Shown: positions 1-8,276 of the stretch, piece by piece
Numbering within the stretch: the first letter of the stretch is position 1
How the letters are laid out: each line of letters starts with the position of its first letter
NCBI RefSeq assembly: GCF_030269645.1
Contig: NZ_BSTR01000057.1
Location: forward strand, 1-50,653
Direction of reading: 5' to 3'
DNA length: 50,653 bases
Origin: Actinokineospora sp. NBRC 105648
Lineage (GTDB): Bacteria; Actinomycetota; Actinomycetes; Mycobacteriales; Pseudonocardiaceae
Notes under the pieces: model-generated
What the model was told of the DNA's origin: nothing
Database searches by the model: none
What the model saw: the letters and a program-made list of their open reading frames with translations, nothing else
Translations under genes and position numbers: made by a program

Positions 1-116
1 CGGGTGAAGGGCATTCCCCACCACCGGCAAGTTTAGCGGTGCTCTCCCCCCACACGAAGCGAGTCCACTAGATCGAGCATCCGTAGCGGGGCCGGCGGTA
101 CCAGCGGGGTCGGCCT
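1..116. repeat. Left copy of a 116-bp inverted repeat
   Basis: Bases 1-98 are the exact reverse complement of 50534-50631. The match continues to about base 116 with mismatches at 99 and 106, so position i pairs with 50632-i. The repeat may extend left of base 1, which cannot be seen. It contains a degenerate copy (48-68, minus strand) of a roughly 21-bp motif that also occurs inside the palindrome near 50.2-50.3 kb, so it belongs to a dispersed palindromic repeat family. No transposase adjoins either copy. Confidence 0.9.
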
Positions 117-210
117 ATCCGCTGCGGAACTAGCGGGGACGGCCTATCCGCTGAGTACCAGCGGGGACGGCCTATCCGCTGAGGTACCAGCGAGGGCGTC
201 TTTCCGCTGG
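98..210. repeat. Four tandem hairpin-forming units of about 28 bp
   Basis: Four units start near 98, 128, 155 and 183. Each has the pattern AGCGG, then about 11 bases, then CCGCT, so each can form a 5-bp stem. Units 1-3 share the core GGCCTATCCGCT; unit 4 is diverged (GTCTTTCCGCT). They abut the inverted repeat on its inner side. The function is unknown; protein-binding sites or a slipped repeat are both possible. Confidence 0.75.
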
Positions 211-952
211 GTTGAGTGGGTGGCGGGCGATGGGTGTGTGACTGGTGGGTGGCAGGTCGGTGGGTGGGTGGCCGGGGAGGATTTCGTACCGGGGGGTTGG
301 TTCGTTAACTTGCGTTCTGCGGAGTGGTTCGTGGGGTTGCGTTGTGGTGGCGGGAAACCGCTTGCGCGTGGGTGGCCTTGACCGGGATCGGTGTGCCTGC
401 TTCGCTGGTTGTCTGCGCTCTGCCTTCGCAGGGTGCGGACCGTGGATCCGACCTTTCCGAGGAGTGCCCGTGCGAACCACCACTTCACTGATCCGCAGGA
501 ATCAACTGGAGCAGCCATGCAGGCAGGACGATCACAGGACGTTCCGGACAGAGGGGAATCCCATGACAGCGACCACCACGGCCCCGACGGTCATCGCAAC
601 AAGGGTGACAACGGCGGGGATCGTCAGATTCGTCATCGAAAATCTCGGCAGTGGGACGTAGTCGGCGTGACCGGCGTCGCGTTGGGGCTGGTCCAGGTGG
701 TCTTGGCGATCTTGGACCATCTCGGGCGATGACTGATCGGGCGCACCTCTTGGCATGACCACGGTATCGAGTCCCGGGCGGATTCGGTCGCTGGTGCCGG
801 TCGAGCCGGCCGGCACCAGTGTCGTGGGGAGCGGGGTGTGCGCGGTGGACAGCGCCGCACTGCGGTGCGGTGGCTGATGTTAAGGGGTGTCGGTCCGGGG
901 CTACCACTGATATTGCTGGGCTCGTCGGGGACTGCGACGAGAGAGGATCGGC
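211..952. other. Mostly non-coding region upstream of the subtilase
   Basis: Bases 211-290 are G/T-rich low-complexity sequence, with repeated GGTGGG words. The several overlapping reading frames here lack coding character; only one small candidate (517-732) is listed separately. A perfect 10-bp stem with a 9-nt loop lies at 791-819 (CTGGTGCCGG/CCGGCACCAG) without a T-tract, and could be a terminator or an operator for the downstream protease gene. Confidence 0.5.
517..732 (+). CDS. Possible small membrane peptide
   Basis: This 71-codon frame starts at ATG with a GGAG six bases upstream. The first 45 residues are very hydrophilic (Asp, His, Gly, Arg). The last 25 are hydrophobic (VTGVALGLVQVVLAILDHL) and could be one membrane helix, which is the only sign that the frame may be real. 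A 32-codon alternative at 563-661 has a better-placed GAGGGG, so at most one of the two is likely to be translated. No family is recognised. Confidence 0.25.
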   Translation: MQAGRSQDVPDRGESHDSDHHGPDGHRNKGDNGGDRQIRHRKSRQWDVVGVTGVALGLVQVVLAILDHLGR

Positions 953-3900
953 ATGGGTGGTCTGAACCAGGTAACCGCGGTGGGGGTTGTGGCGGTGTTG
1001 TTGGCGGCCTCGACCAGTGGTGTCGCCGGGGCGGTGCCCGAGCGCTCGGCACCGGCGCGACCAGCGGAAACGATCACCCTGGTGACTGGGGACCGGTTGC
1101 GGCTGTTGCCCGGCCCGCGCGGTGAGGTGGCTGTCGAGGTGCTGCCGGTGCCCGGGCGGGCGCACGTGGGGTTCCTGCGCGACGGCGACCGGGTCGTGCC
1201 TTCCGACGCCCAGGCCCTGCTCGACGCGGGCAGGTTGGACCCGCGGTTGTTCGACCTGCGCCAGCTGCCCCGCGACGGTGTGGCGCCGGTGATCGTCACC
1301 GACGCGGGCATGGCGCTGAGTGCACCACCTGGCACGGACGCGCGTTCACTGCCCAGCGTCCACGGTGTGGCGATGCGGCCCACCGATGGTTTCTGGAACT
1401 GGTTCACGTCCTCCCGTGCCTCGGTGTGGTTGGACGGGATCGCTGAACCGACGCTGGATCGGAGTGTCCCGCAGATCGGTGCCCCCGCGGTGTGGCAGAG
1501 CGGGTACACCGGTGCCGGGGTCACCGTTGGTGTGCTGGACACCGGTGTCGACGGCGGACATCCGGACCTTCGGGACAAAGTCGTGGCGCAGTCGGACTTC
1601 ACCGGCACCGGCACGGCCGATCAGGTCGGGCACGGCACCCATGTCGCCGGGATCATCGCGGGCACTGGGGCCGCCTCGGGCGGTCGCTACCGGGGTGTCG
1701 CCCCGGACGCGCGGTTGATCAGCGGAAAGGTCTGCACCACCTTCGGTTGCCCCGAGTCGGCGGTGATCGCGGGCATGGAGTGGATCGCGCCCCAGGCGCG
1801 GGTGGTGAACATGAGCCTGGGCGGGATCTACAGCGACGGCAAGGACCCGGTCTCCCGGTCGCTCGACGACCTGAGCACGCGGTACGGCACCCTCTTCGTC
1901 GTCGCGGCGGGCAACGACCGGTCGCTCGACCTGCCGGACCCGCGCGCCTCGGTCACCGCGCCCGCCGCCGCCGACCGGGCGCTCGCGGTGGGCAGTGTGA
2001 CCAAAGAGGACACCACCAGCCCGTTCTCACCACGGCAGCCGCGAATCGGTGACCTTGCGGTCAAACCGGACATCGCCGCACCGGGTAGTGACATCGTCTC
2101 GGCCCGGGTGGTGGGCACCCCGGCGGGTGACACGGCACCGGTGGACGAGCACTATGCCGCGTTGTCTGGGACGTCGATGGCTGCGCCGCATGTGGCGGGG
2201 ACGGCGGCGCTGCTGGCCCAGCGCAGACCCGGTTGGGGTGGCGACCAGCTCAAGTCGGACCTGGTCAGCTCGGCCAAGCCGACCGCGGACGTGTTCGAGC
2301 AGGGGGCGGGCCGGGTCGACGCCTCCCGCGCGGTCGCCCAGCAGGTCAGTGCCGTTGGCGGTGGTGTCGGTTTCGGGTTCGTGGCCTGGCCGCACAGCAC
2401 GCCGCTGAGCAAGCAGGTCGGGTACCGCAATGACGGCGACGCGCCGGTGACCCTCACGCTCACCACCGACGCTCCCCTGTTCACGCCTTCTCCCAACCAG
2501 ATCACCGTCCCCGCGCACGGCAGCGCCCAAGTCACTGTGCGCGCCAACCCCGCAGGCCAGGCGGAAGGCAGGCACAGTGGCCGGTTGACCGCGACTGCGG
2601 GCAACATCGTCGTGCGCACGGCGCTCACCGCGGTGTTGGAAGCCGAGAGCTACAACGTGAGCGTCACGCTGAAGGGACGCACCGGCATCTCCGCCTCGAC
2701 GGTCGTCAAGGCGGTGAACACCGAGACCGGTGCCGCACTGGGCGCCCGGCTGACCAATGGCGCGGGCGTGGCTCGGCTTCCCAAGGGGCGCTACGACTTC
2801 CAGGCGCTCGAGGTCTCCGACCACGATGACGTCACCCTGCTCGCGCAGACCGGCGTCACAGTCGACAAGGACCGGGCCCTCACCCTCGACGCCACGGCCG
2901 GAAAGCCGGTGATCACGACGGTCGAGCACGCGCAGACCGCTCTGCTGGCGGGCGAATTGAGCCTGGTGTCCGGAAATCCCAGTGGGGAGCGGACTTCCGC
3001 GCTGGGCTGGCTGTCCGCCGAGGGCCAGCGGGTCTACCTGGTGCCGACGAAGGACAAGGTGGTCGACCACACCTTCCTGCTGGCCTACCGAGCCACGCTC
3101 ACCGGGCCGGAGTCGATCTACCACCTGGTCTTCCTCGAACGGAACGCCATCCCGAACGGCCGGTTCACCGCCCGCCAACGCGAGCTCGCCAAGGTCGACG
3201 CCCGCTACTACGCGCAGGGCGCACCCGCCGAGGGACTGCGCGCGGACTACGCGACGATCGACGCGCCAGGGGTGAACAGCGGCATCTACCAGGCCTACCC
3301 GCGCCCGATCCCGAGCAAGCGCACCGAGTACTACACCGCCAACCCGGCCACCCGGTGGCGGCACCTCTCGGCGATGTTCCCGCCGGACATCTCCGATGTC
3401 GAGACGACGGTCTCCTACCGGACCTACCAACCGGGTTCCTACGCCACGCACTGGAATCGGGCCCCGCTCGGTCCGGCGCTCGGTGATCCGGCGCTGGGCT
3501 TCGGTGTGCAGCGCGTGGACGGGACCCTGTCGGTGCAGCTCGCGCCGCTCTCCGGTGGTGATCCGGAGCAGTTCACCGTGCTCGCCGCGGGCGCGACCGG
3601 CACGACGGAGCTGAGCCGCGACGGTGTCGTTCTCGGCGCGAGCGACCTGCCGGGCTCGGGGGTGTTCGCCATCCCCGACTCCCCCGGCCGCTACACGCTG
3701 CGGACCACCGTGCGGCGCGAGGTGCCGTGGTCGGTGATCGGGACCAGCGCGGACATATCGTGGACCTTCCAGGAGGGCGGCACGGCCAACCCGGTGCCCC
3801 CGGCCCTGCCGGTCGTGCGGGTCGCCGCGGAGGTGGACGAGCAGGGTCGCGCACCGGCCGGTCGGTGGATCCCGCTGCGGCTGGTCACCCAGCGGCAGCC

Positions 3901-4123
3901 GGGTGCGGCGACGCCCAGGGTGATGGCGCTGCGGGTGGAGACCTCCACCGACGACGGCGCGACCTGGCGCCCCGCGCCGACCGTCCACAGTGGAGACGGC
4001 ACCGGCGTCGCCGTGGTCGGCAACCCGCCCGGTCCGGGCTTCGTCTCGCTGCGGGTCACCGCCCGTGACGCCGAGGGCAACTCGGTGACGCAGACGGTGG
4101 TCCGGGCTTACCAGGTGGCCTGA
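953..4123 (+). CDS. Secreted S8 (subtilisin-like) serine peptidase
   Basis: This is an exported subtilase of 1056 aa. The ATG follows AGAGAGG by 6-7 bases. Residues 1-28 form a Sec signal peptide (VVAVLLAASTSGVAGA) followed by a propeptide-like stretch to about residue 180. The catalytic triad is visible: Asp196 in VLDTGVDGGHPD, His227 in GHGTHVAGI and Ser408 in LSGTSMAAPH; the oxyanion-hole Asn is in VVAAGN. The remaining roughly 600 residues are beta-rich with Ig-like character and no motif I can name; large actinobacterial subtilases often have such tails. It probably degrades extracellular protein. It stands alone, convergent with the next gene, with a strong hairpin between them. Confidence 0.93.
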   Translation: MGGLNQVTAVGVVAVLLAASTSGVAGAVPERSAPARPAETITLVTGDRLRLLPGPRGEVAVEVLPVPGRAHVGFLRDGDRVVPSDAQALLDAGRLDPRLFDLRQLPRDGVAPVIVTDAGMALSAPPGTDARSLPSVHGVAMRPTDGFWNWFTSSRASVWLDGIAEPTLDRSVPQIGAPAVWQSGYTGAGVTVGVLDTGVDGGHPDLRDKVVAQSDFTGTGTADQVGHGTHVAGIIAGTGAASGGRYRGVAPDARLISGKVCTTFGCPESAVIAGMEWIAPQARVVNMSLGGIYSDGKDPVSRSLDDLSTRYGTLFVVAAGNDRSLDLPDPRASVTAPAAADRALAVGSVTKEDTTSPFSPRQPRIGDLAVKPDIAAPGSDIVSARVVGTPAGDTAPVDEHYAALSGTSMAAPHVAGTAALLAQRRPGWGGDQLKSDLVSSAKPTADVFEQGAGRVDASRAVAQQVSAVGGGVGFGFVAWPHSTPLSKQVGYRNDGDAPVTLTLTTDAPLFTPSPNQITVPAHGSAQVTVRANPAGQAEGRHSGRLTATAGNIVVRTALTAVLEAESYNVSVTLKGRTGISASTVVKAVNTETGAALGARLTNGAGVARLPKGRYDFQALEVSDHDDVTLLAQTGVTVDKDRALTLDATAGKPVITTVEHAQTALLAGELSLVSGNPSGERTSALGWLSAEGQRVYLVPTKDKVVDHTFLLAYRATLTGPESIYHLVFLERNAIPNGRFTARQRELAKVDARYYAQGAPAEGLRADYATIDAPGVNSGIYQAYPRPIPSKRTEYYTANPATRWRHLSAMFPPDISDVETTVSYRTYQPGSYATHWNRAPLGPALGDPALGFGVQRVDGTLSVQLAPLSGGDPEQFTVLAAGATGTTELSRDGVVLGASDLPGSGVFAIPDSPGRYTLRTTVRREVPWSVIGTSADISWTFQEGGTANPVPPALPVVRVAAEVDEQGRAPAGRWIPLRLVTQRQPGAATPRVMALRVETSTDDGATWRPAPTVHSGDGTGVAVVGNPPGPGFVSLRVTARDAEGNSVTQTVVRAYQVA

Positions 4124-4124
4124 G

Positions 4125-4676
4125 TCAGCTGGGGGCCGTCAGCCAGACGGCCCCCAGCAGGGACACCACGAACGCCGCGCCCAGCATCGCCGCCAGCCTG
4201 CCCGAGTACCGCGCCCACTGGGCGTCCCAATCGCCCGGGTAGCGCAGGTTCGCGGTGGTCATCAGCGCGCGGCCGACACCGAAGCCGACGCCCACCCACA
4301 GCGCGCCGGACAGCGGGGCCGCGAGCAGCACCGCCACCCCGGCCACGTAAGGCAGCCCGCTGGGCAGGTAGGTGCGCGCCCCGGTGCCCATCTCGACGCC
4401 GAACTGCAACGGCCCCAGCAGCCTGCCGAGGCGGAAGACGCTCTCCGGCACGAGCCTGCGGTTCTCCGGCAGGGTGAACCGCAGCACGCCGATGTCCCTG
4501 AGCAGCACCAAGACCAGCGCGGCGGCGACCAGCGCCCACCGCGCCGTCCAGGGCAGCGGGACGCGCAGCAGCGACCCCACCACGACCAGGACCACGGCGC
4601 TGAGGGCGCCGCCGATGAGCAGACCGGCGCGGAACGCCAGTGCGGGAGAACCTCGCCAGACCGGCGAGCTCAGCAC
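4125..4676 (-). CDS. Hypothetical polytopic membrane protein
   Basis: 183 aa with about four to five hydrophobic segments (near residues 16-38, 46-60, 105-135 and 160-180) and a central polar stretch containing GTGARTYLPS. It has no cysteines, so it is not a typical MauE, although it occupies a MauE-like position as the last gene of the MauD/MauA-like cluster. The only usable start in this frame is GTG 4676. The frame upstream is the same as that of the 41-aa gene at 4695-4820, separated from it by a single TGA. The 3' end overlaps a terminator hairpin. Function unknown. Confidence 0.65.
   Translation of the reverse strand: MLSSPVWRGSPALAFRAGLLIGGALSAVVLVVVGSLLRVPLPWTARWALVAAALVLVLLRDIGVLRFTLPENRRLVPESVFRLGRLLGPLQFGVEMGTGARTYLPSGLPYVAGVAVLLAAPLSGALWVGVGFGVGRALMTTANLRYPGDWDAQWARYSGRLAAMLGAAFVVSLLGAVWLTAPS
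4128..4158. terminator. Bidirectional hairpin between convergent genes
   Basis: A perfect 13-bp stem (GCTGGGGGCCGTC/GACGGCCCCCAGC) with a 5-nt loop sits 5 bases past the subtilase stop codon and inside the last codons of the convergent membrane-protein gene. It has no T-run, as is common in high-GC actinobacteria. It is probably shared by both transcripts. Confidence 0.75.
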
Positions 4677-4694
4677 GGAGGCCGAGTTCCGGCT

Positions 4695-4820
4695 TCAAGT
4701 GGAGCCGGAGGTGGCCAGACCCGCGGTCGCGCCGAGGAAGAGCCACGGCACGAGTGCCGCCCCACCGACCGCGGCCGCCACGAGGACACCCGCGACGACC
4801 AGGGGGTGCCAGCGCCTCAC
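4695..4820 (-). CDS. Small single-span membrane protein
   Basis: 41 aa. GTG 4820 overlaps the TGA of the upstream Tat-protein gene in the string GTGTGAGG, a classic coupled start. After VRRWHPL comes a long hydrophobic run (VVAGVLVAAAVGGAALVPW) and a short Ser/Thr tail. It ends at TGA 4697-4695, and the same frame then continues into the next membrane protein, so this could be a separate peptide or the N-terminus of an interrupted gene. It probably lies in the membrane beside the exported redox-type protein. Confidence 0.55.
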   Translation of the reverse strand: MRRWHPLVVAGVLVAAAVGGAALVPWLFLGATAGLATSGST

Positions 4821-5392
4821 ACCGGGGCCCGGCAGATCGTGAGGTAGGTGTTGCCGGACTGGCCCGCGCCCCAGTAGGTGCTGAAGCCGTCCGAGCAGCG
4901 GAAGACCTTGCCGTCCGGGGTGGTCCAGCGCCAGGCGTTCTTGGTCGTCGTAGTGCCGCAGGCAGTGGAGACCGGCATGTGGTCGACCTGGAGGTCGCCC
5001 TCGGTGGTGGTGCCGTACTTGTGCCAGCCGCCCGCGCAGAAGTCGCTGCCGCGCCACGAACCGCCGTAGCAGGCGGCGTAGGTGTTGACGTACTGGCCGC
5101 TGGTGTCGGCGTCCTCGGGGTAGCCGCCCGCCGGGTAGGCGTCGCGGCAGTCGTTGCGGTCCCAGCCGCGCAGCGCGTTCGGGCCGGTCTCCGCGCGGGC
5201 GCGGCGGCCCAGCAGCAGCGCGGACGACCCGATGGTCAACGCGCCCAGGGTGATCGCCTTGAGGACGGTCCGGCGACGGCCGGTCGACCCCAGGTCGCGC
5301 AGGGCCGTGGCGCGCCCGGGAGCGGCGCCGCGGTTCTGGAGCTCGCGGTCCTGGACCTCGTGGTCAGGAATCTGATCGAACGTGAGCGCCAC
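4817..5392 (-). CDS. Tat-exported Cys/Trp-rich protein, loosely MauA-like
   Basis: 191 aa from GTG 5392, which has a GGGGGG tract 8 bases upstream. Residues 38-66 hold a twin-arginine signal (GRRRTVLKAITLGALTIGSS). The mature part of about 125 aa has six cysteines and many Trp/Tyr/Gly; its end (TYWG..., NTYLTICRAPV) and the earlier WRWTTPDGKVFRC segment resemble the two tryptophan-containing regions of the methylamine dehydrogenase light chain. That family normally has twelve cysteines and a beta-propeller partner, neither present here, so the resemblance is an inference. The gene overlaps the thioredoxin-like gene upstream by 29 bp, which suggests that protein acts on its disulfides. Confidence 0.7.
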   Translation of the reverse strand: MALTFDQIPDHEVQDRELQNRGAAPGRATALRDLGSTGRRRTVLKAITLGALTIGSSALLLGRRARAETGPNALRGWDRNDCRDAYPAGGYPEDADTSGQYVNTYAACYGGSWRGSDFCAGGWHKYGTTTEGDLQVDHMPVSTACGTTTTKNAWRWTTPDGKVFRCSDGFSTYWGAGQSGNTYLTICRAPV

Positions 5393-5825
5393 CGCGCACC
5401 CCCCACTCGTCGAGTACCTCGTCCGCCTGCTCCTCGCGGACCGGCAGCACAAGCTTGGCGACCCGGCCGGCGGCGTCGACGAGCATCAACACCGGCGGCG
5501 CCAGGTGCGAGACCACCCGCCACGCCTCGCGGTCGCTGACCACCTCGAGCCCGGTGTCCCACACCGATGGCGACTCGTGCGTCAGCAGGATCACCCCGGT
5601 CACGCGTCGCGACACCGCGACGCAGAGCGGGCAACCCGAGTCGGCGGCCAGCACGACCCGACCGGCGAACCGCGCTCCCAGCACCAGGTCCGGCGGGGCG
5701 GCGGTGAACCCGCTGGGGTCGCGGGCGACCACCGCGCGCAACAGCCGGACCTCGCGCAGCACGGCGGCCAAGCCGAGGAACAGCAGGATGATCGCCACCC
5801 AGGTGATCACCAGGAACGCCGTCAT
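5364..5825 (-). CDS. Membrane-anchored thioredoxin-like protein (MauD-type)
   Basis: 153 aa. The N-terminus (MTAFLVITWVAIILLFLG) is a single membrane anchor followed by a charged linker (VLREVRLLRAVV), the layout of MauD-family proteins. A thioredoxin-like active-site motif CPLC follows near residue 70 in VLAADSGCPLCVAVSRR. It probably sits on the outer membrane face and forms or isomerises disulfides in the Tat substrate encoded next. ATG 5825 lies 5 bp after the upstream stop, and the 3' end overlaps the next start by 29 bp, so the genes are co-translated. A general thiol-disulfide role is also possible. Confidence 0.72.
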   Translation of the reverse strand: MTAFLVITWVAIILLFLGLAAVLREVRLLRAVVARDPSGFTAAPPDLVLGARFAGRVVLAADSGCPLCVAVSRRVTGVILLTHESPSVWDTGLEVVSDREAWRVVSHLAPPVLMLVDAAGRVAKLVLPVREEQADEVLDEWGVRGGAHVRSDS

Positions 5826-5830
5826 CGGGC

Positions 5831-6553
5831 TCACCGGGGACGCCAGGCGACGTCGATGCCGTCGAGCCAGTCGAGTCGTTCCTGGTCGGTGCGGGCGGGC
5901 GTGTCGGCGAAGTGCACCTCGGCGACGCCTGCCGCGCAGCCCAGCACGAAGGCGTGACCGGACACCCCGGCGAGCGCGGGCCCGGGAAGGGCGACCTTCC
6001 AGACCTCGCCGTGCCGCGTCCGCGCGCCCGCGTGGGTCGGGACGTGGTTGCGGGCCTGCGCCGGACCGGGCACCGAGACGGTGCCGAGGTCGCGGACGGC
6101 CACGACGACGTGCTCGCTCATGGTGTCGAGCAGGGTGGCCGCGCGCGGGGTGACGACCATCCCCTCGACGCGGTCCTCGATCCGCAGGGAGTCGAACAGC
6201 GAGAACACCCGGTCGCGGCGCGGCGCCGGGCCCGCGTAGACGGTCATCAGCTCGTGGTAGGCGCCGATCAGGGTGGCGACCGAGGACTCGCCGTCGTCCG
6301 CCTCGGCGACGACGACCTCCCGGCCGTGCACCAGGAAGCGCTCCCGGGTCGTCGCGGGGGCGACCTGGGAGCAGGCGAAGTCGTGGTAGCCGCGCGGCCC
6401 GATCTGGAAGCCGGTGCCGTAGGAGCCGCCCGCGAACCGCACCGCGGCCGCGACGCTGGGCGCGGACCGCTCGGCGGGCAGGACGACGGTGACCTGGGAA
6501 CCGCTGGGGGCCACCAGGTCCAGCCGGTGCGTCGGGGACGCGGGATGTGCCAC
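5831..6553 (-). CDS. Conserved-type hypothetical protein, first gene of redox cluster
   Basis: 240 aa from GTG 6553; the upstream Shine-Dalgarno is weak. No signal peptide or membrane helix is apparent, and no family is recognised. The protein is rich in beta-type residues and ends in LDWLDGIDVAWRPR. Two cysteines (HDFACSQ and VLGCAAG) are isolated. It is the promoter-proximal gene of the run leading to the MauD-like and MauA-like genes, with only 5 bp to the next start, so it may be a cytoplasmic partner or chaperone of that system. It is not a beta-propeller dehydrogenase subunit. Confidence 0.6.
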   Translation of the reverse strand: MAHPASPTHRLDLVAPSGSQVTVVLPAERSAPSVAAAVRFAGGSYGTGFQIGPRGYHDFACSQVAPATTRERFLVHGREVVVAEADDGESSVATLIGAYHELMTVYAGPAPRRDRVFSLFDSLRIEDRVEGMVVTPRAATLLDTMSEHVVVAVRDLGTVSVPGPAQARNHVPTHAGARTRHGEVWKVALPGPALAGVSGHAFVLGCAAGVAEVHFADTPARTDQERLDWLDGIDVAWRPR

Positions 6554-6592
6554 GCGCCGACGCTAGAGCACACCGGGTGCGGTGATCAACAA

Positions 6593-6604
6593 ATTCGGCC
6601 GAAT
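6593..6604. promoter_or_regulatory. 12-bp perfect palindrome upstream of redox cluster
   Basis: ATTCGGCCGAAT lies 40-51 bp upstream of GTG 6553 within a 121-bp intergenic stretch that is more AT-rich than its surroundings. Position and symmetry fit a repressor or activator site for the minus-strand cluster. No cognate regulator is next to it. Confidence 0.35.
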
Positions 6605-6674
6605 GCCGTTCTCGCACGGCACTTCGGACTATCGGGGTTGGCAAAACACCTTCGCGTTCGACGGTGTGCCGCCG

Positions 6675-8276
6675 CTACCGAAGCCGACGGCGGTCGTCCG
6701 GGAGCCGCTCGGTGAGACCGGAGCGGTCCATCAGGTCCAGCAGCGGGAGCGCGACCCGCCTGCTGGTGTCCAGGGCCTGCCGGGCCTGGCCCGTGGTGAA
6801 CGGCTGGTTGATCCGGGACAGCACCGCCGCGGCCTCGGCCACCGCCGACGGCAGCAGGACGACGTTGTCGCCGAGCTTGAGGACGCGAGCGGCCCGGGCC
6901 GCGGCGGCGATCCCTCGACCGTCGAGGCCAAGGGCACGCAGTCGAGCGGCATCCGGGGCGCGAAACGGATTCACGCGCAGGTCCACTGCGAGCGCGGCCA
7001 ACGCCTCTTCCAGCGGCGCGGGCAGACCGCGTTCGGCAGGGCCATCCGCGGCGGCGACCAACGGCGCGACCAGTGCCGGGTCCGGAAGGCGCAACTCGCG
7101 CGCGAGGGTTCGGGTGGGAATCGCTGTCTCCAGCGGGTTCTCCTCGCGCCAGGCCGTCAACTCCTCGGCGGTGCGGGTCACCAGGGACCGCCAGGTGGCC
7201 GGGTCGGTGTGCCAGTCGGCGATCACGGGCTCGTCGGCGCGGCCCAGTGCCTTGCGGTGCGCGGTGCGGTAGAACGGTTCTCGGGCGAGTCGGTCCAGGT
7301 CGACGACGGCGGCCCCGACGACCTCGTGGCTGCCCGGGTTGCGGACCAGCACCCGGTCGCCGACGCGCAGCGGCAGCTCGGTGGCCAGGACCAGCCTGCT
7401 CACGTCTGTCCGAAGTGGATGGACACGGACCGGCGCCGCCGCGGAACCGATGTGCAGCACGGCTTGCCTGGGCAGCCCGGTCGCCGCGATGTCGACGACT
7501 CGAGCGGGCCAGAAGGCGTCCGGGGTCGTCAGGGCGTCTCCTCGGCCGACCGAGTCCCGCTCGACGCCACGCAGGTTGACGGCCACCCGGGCCACGGCGC
7601 GCACCTCGGTGCGCGGCGTGCCGAGCGCCTGCAACGCCCGAACGCGCACCGAACGACCGCGCAGCACCAACTCGTCGCCGACGCGGAGCGTGCCGGCCTG
7701 GAGGGTGCCGGTCACGACGGTCCCCGCTCCCGCCACGGTGAACGACCGGTCGACCCAGAGCCGGACATCAGCCCTCATGTCCGGCTCCGGGAGCCCGAGC
7801 AGCAGGTCCGCGATGGCCGTCCGCAGTCCAGGCAGGTTGTCGTTGGCGACCACGGATGGCAAGTCCCCCAACGATGTCGTGGCGATCCGGGCGCGGGCCG
7901 TCCGCCGCGCGGGCTCCGGGTCGGCGAGGTCGGCGCGGGTGATCACGAGCAGCCCGTGCCGCACGCCGAGCGCGTCCAGCACGGCGAGGTGTTCCTCGGC
8001 CTGCGGCATCCAGGGCGCGTCGGCGGCCACCACGAACAGCACCGCGGGCACCGACCCCACCCCGGCCAGCATGTTCGGCACGAACCGCTCGTGGCCCGGC
8101 ACGTCGACGAAGGCGACCTCGCCGACCCGGGGCAGGGTCGTCCAGGCGAAGCCGACCTCGATGGTCAGGCCGCGGCGGCGCTCCTCGGCCAGGCGGTCGG
8201 GTTCCATCCCGGTCAGCAACCGGACCAGAGTGGACTTGCCGTGGTCGACGTGGCCCGCGGTGGCGATCACGTGCAC
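6675..8276 (-). CDS. selB: Selenocysteine-specific elongation factor SelB
   Basis: 533 aa. This GTPase delivers Sec-tRNA to UGA codons that carry a SECIS hairpin. G1 is GHVDHGKS at residues 8-15, G3 is DVPGHE near residue 58, and G4 appears as TRAD. EF-Tu-like beta-barrels follow, then C-terminal winged helices that bind SECIS RNA (about residues 360-533). GTG 8276 overlaps the selA stop by 10 bp, so the two are co-translated. The length is below the roughly 610 aa of E. coli SelB, but the ends are intact. The presence of selA, selD and tRNA-Sec alongside makes the identification firm. Confidence 0.96.
   Translation of the reverse strand: MHVIATAGHVDHGKSTLVRLLTGMEPDRLAEERRRGLTIEVGFAWTTLPRVGEVAFVDVPGHERFVPNMLAGVGSVPAVLFVVAADAPWMPQAEEHLAVLDALGVRHGLLVITRADLADPEPARRTARARIATTSLGDLPSVVANDNLPGLRTAIADLLLGLPEPDMRADVRLWVDRSFTVAGAGTVVTGTLQAGTLRVGDELVLRGRSVRVRALQALGTPRTEVRAVARVAVNLRGVERDSVGRGDALTTPDAFWPARVVDIAATGLPRQAVLHIGSAAAPVRVHPLRTDVSRLVLATELPLRVGDRVLVRNPGSHEVVGAAVVDLDRLAREPFYRTAHRKALGRADEPVIADWHTDPATWRSLVTRTAEELTAWREENPLETAIPTRTLARELRLPDPALVAPLVAAADGPAERGLPAPLEEALAALAVDLRVNPFRAPDAARLRALGLDGRGIAAAARAARVLKLGDNVVLLPSAVAEAAAVLSRINQPFTTGQARQALDTSRRVALPLLDLMDRSGLTERLPDDRRRLR

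Noticed and set aside
98..210. CRISPR array
   Set aside because: Units are contiguous with no unique spacers of uniform length, and no cas gene is present.
2027..3988. 653-codon minus-strand frame inside the subtilase
   Set aside because: Arg/Gly/His-rich translation typical of the reverse strand of high-GC genes; the plus frame has a complete catalytic triad.
4817..5392. Assigning the gene as mauA (methylamine dehydrogenase light chain)
   Set aside because: Only six cysteines, different spacing and no heavy-chain gene; similarity is limited to short stretches, so no symbol was given.
4640..5539. 299-codon plus-strand frame across the redox cluster
   Set aside because: Antisense to genes with a Tat signal and a CPLC motif, and of shadow composition.
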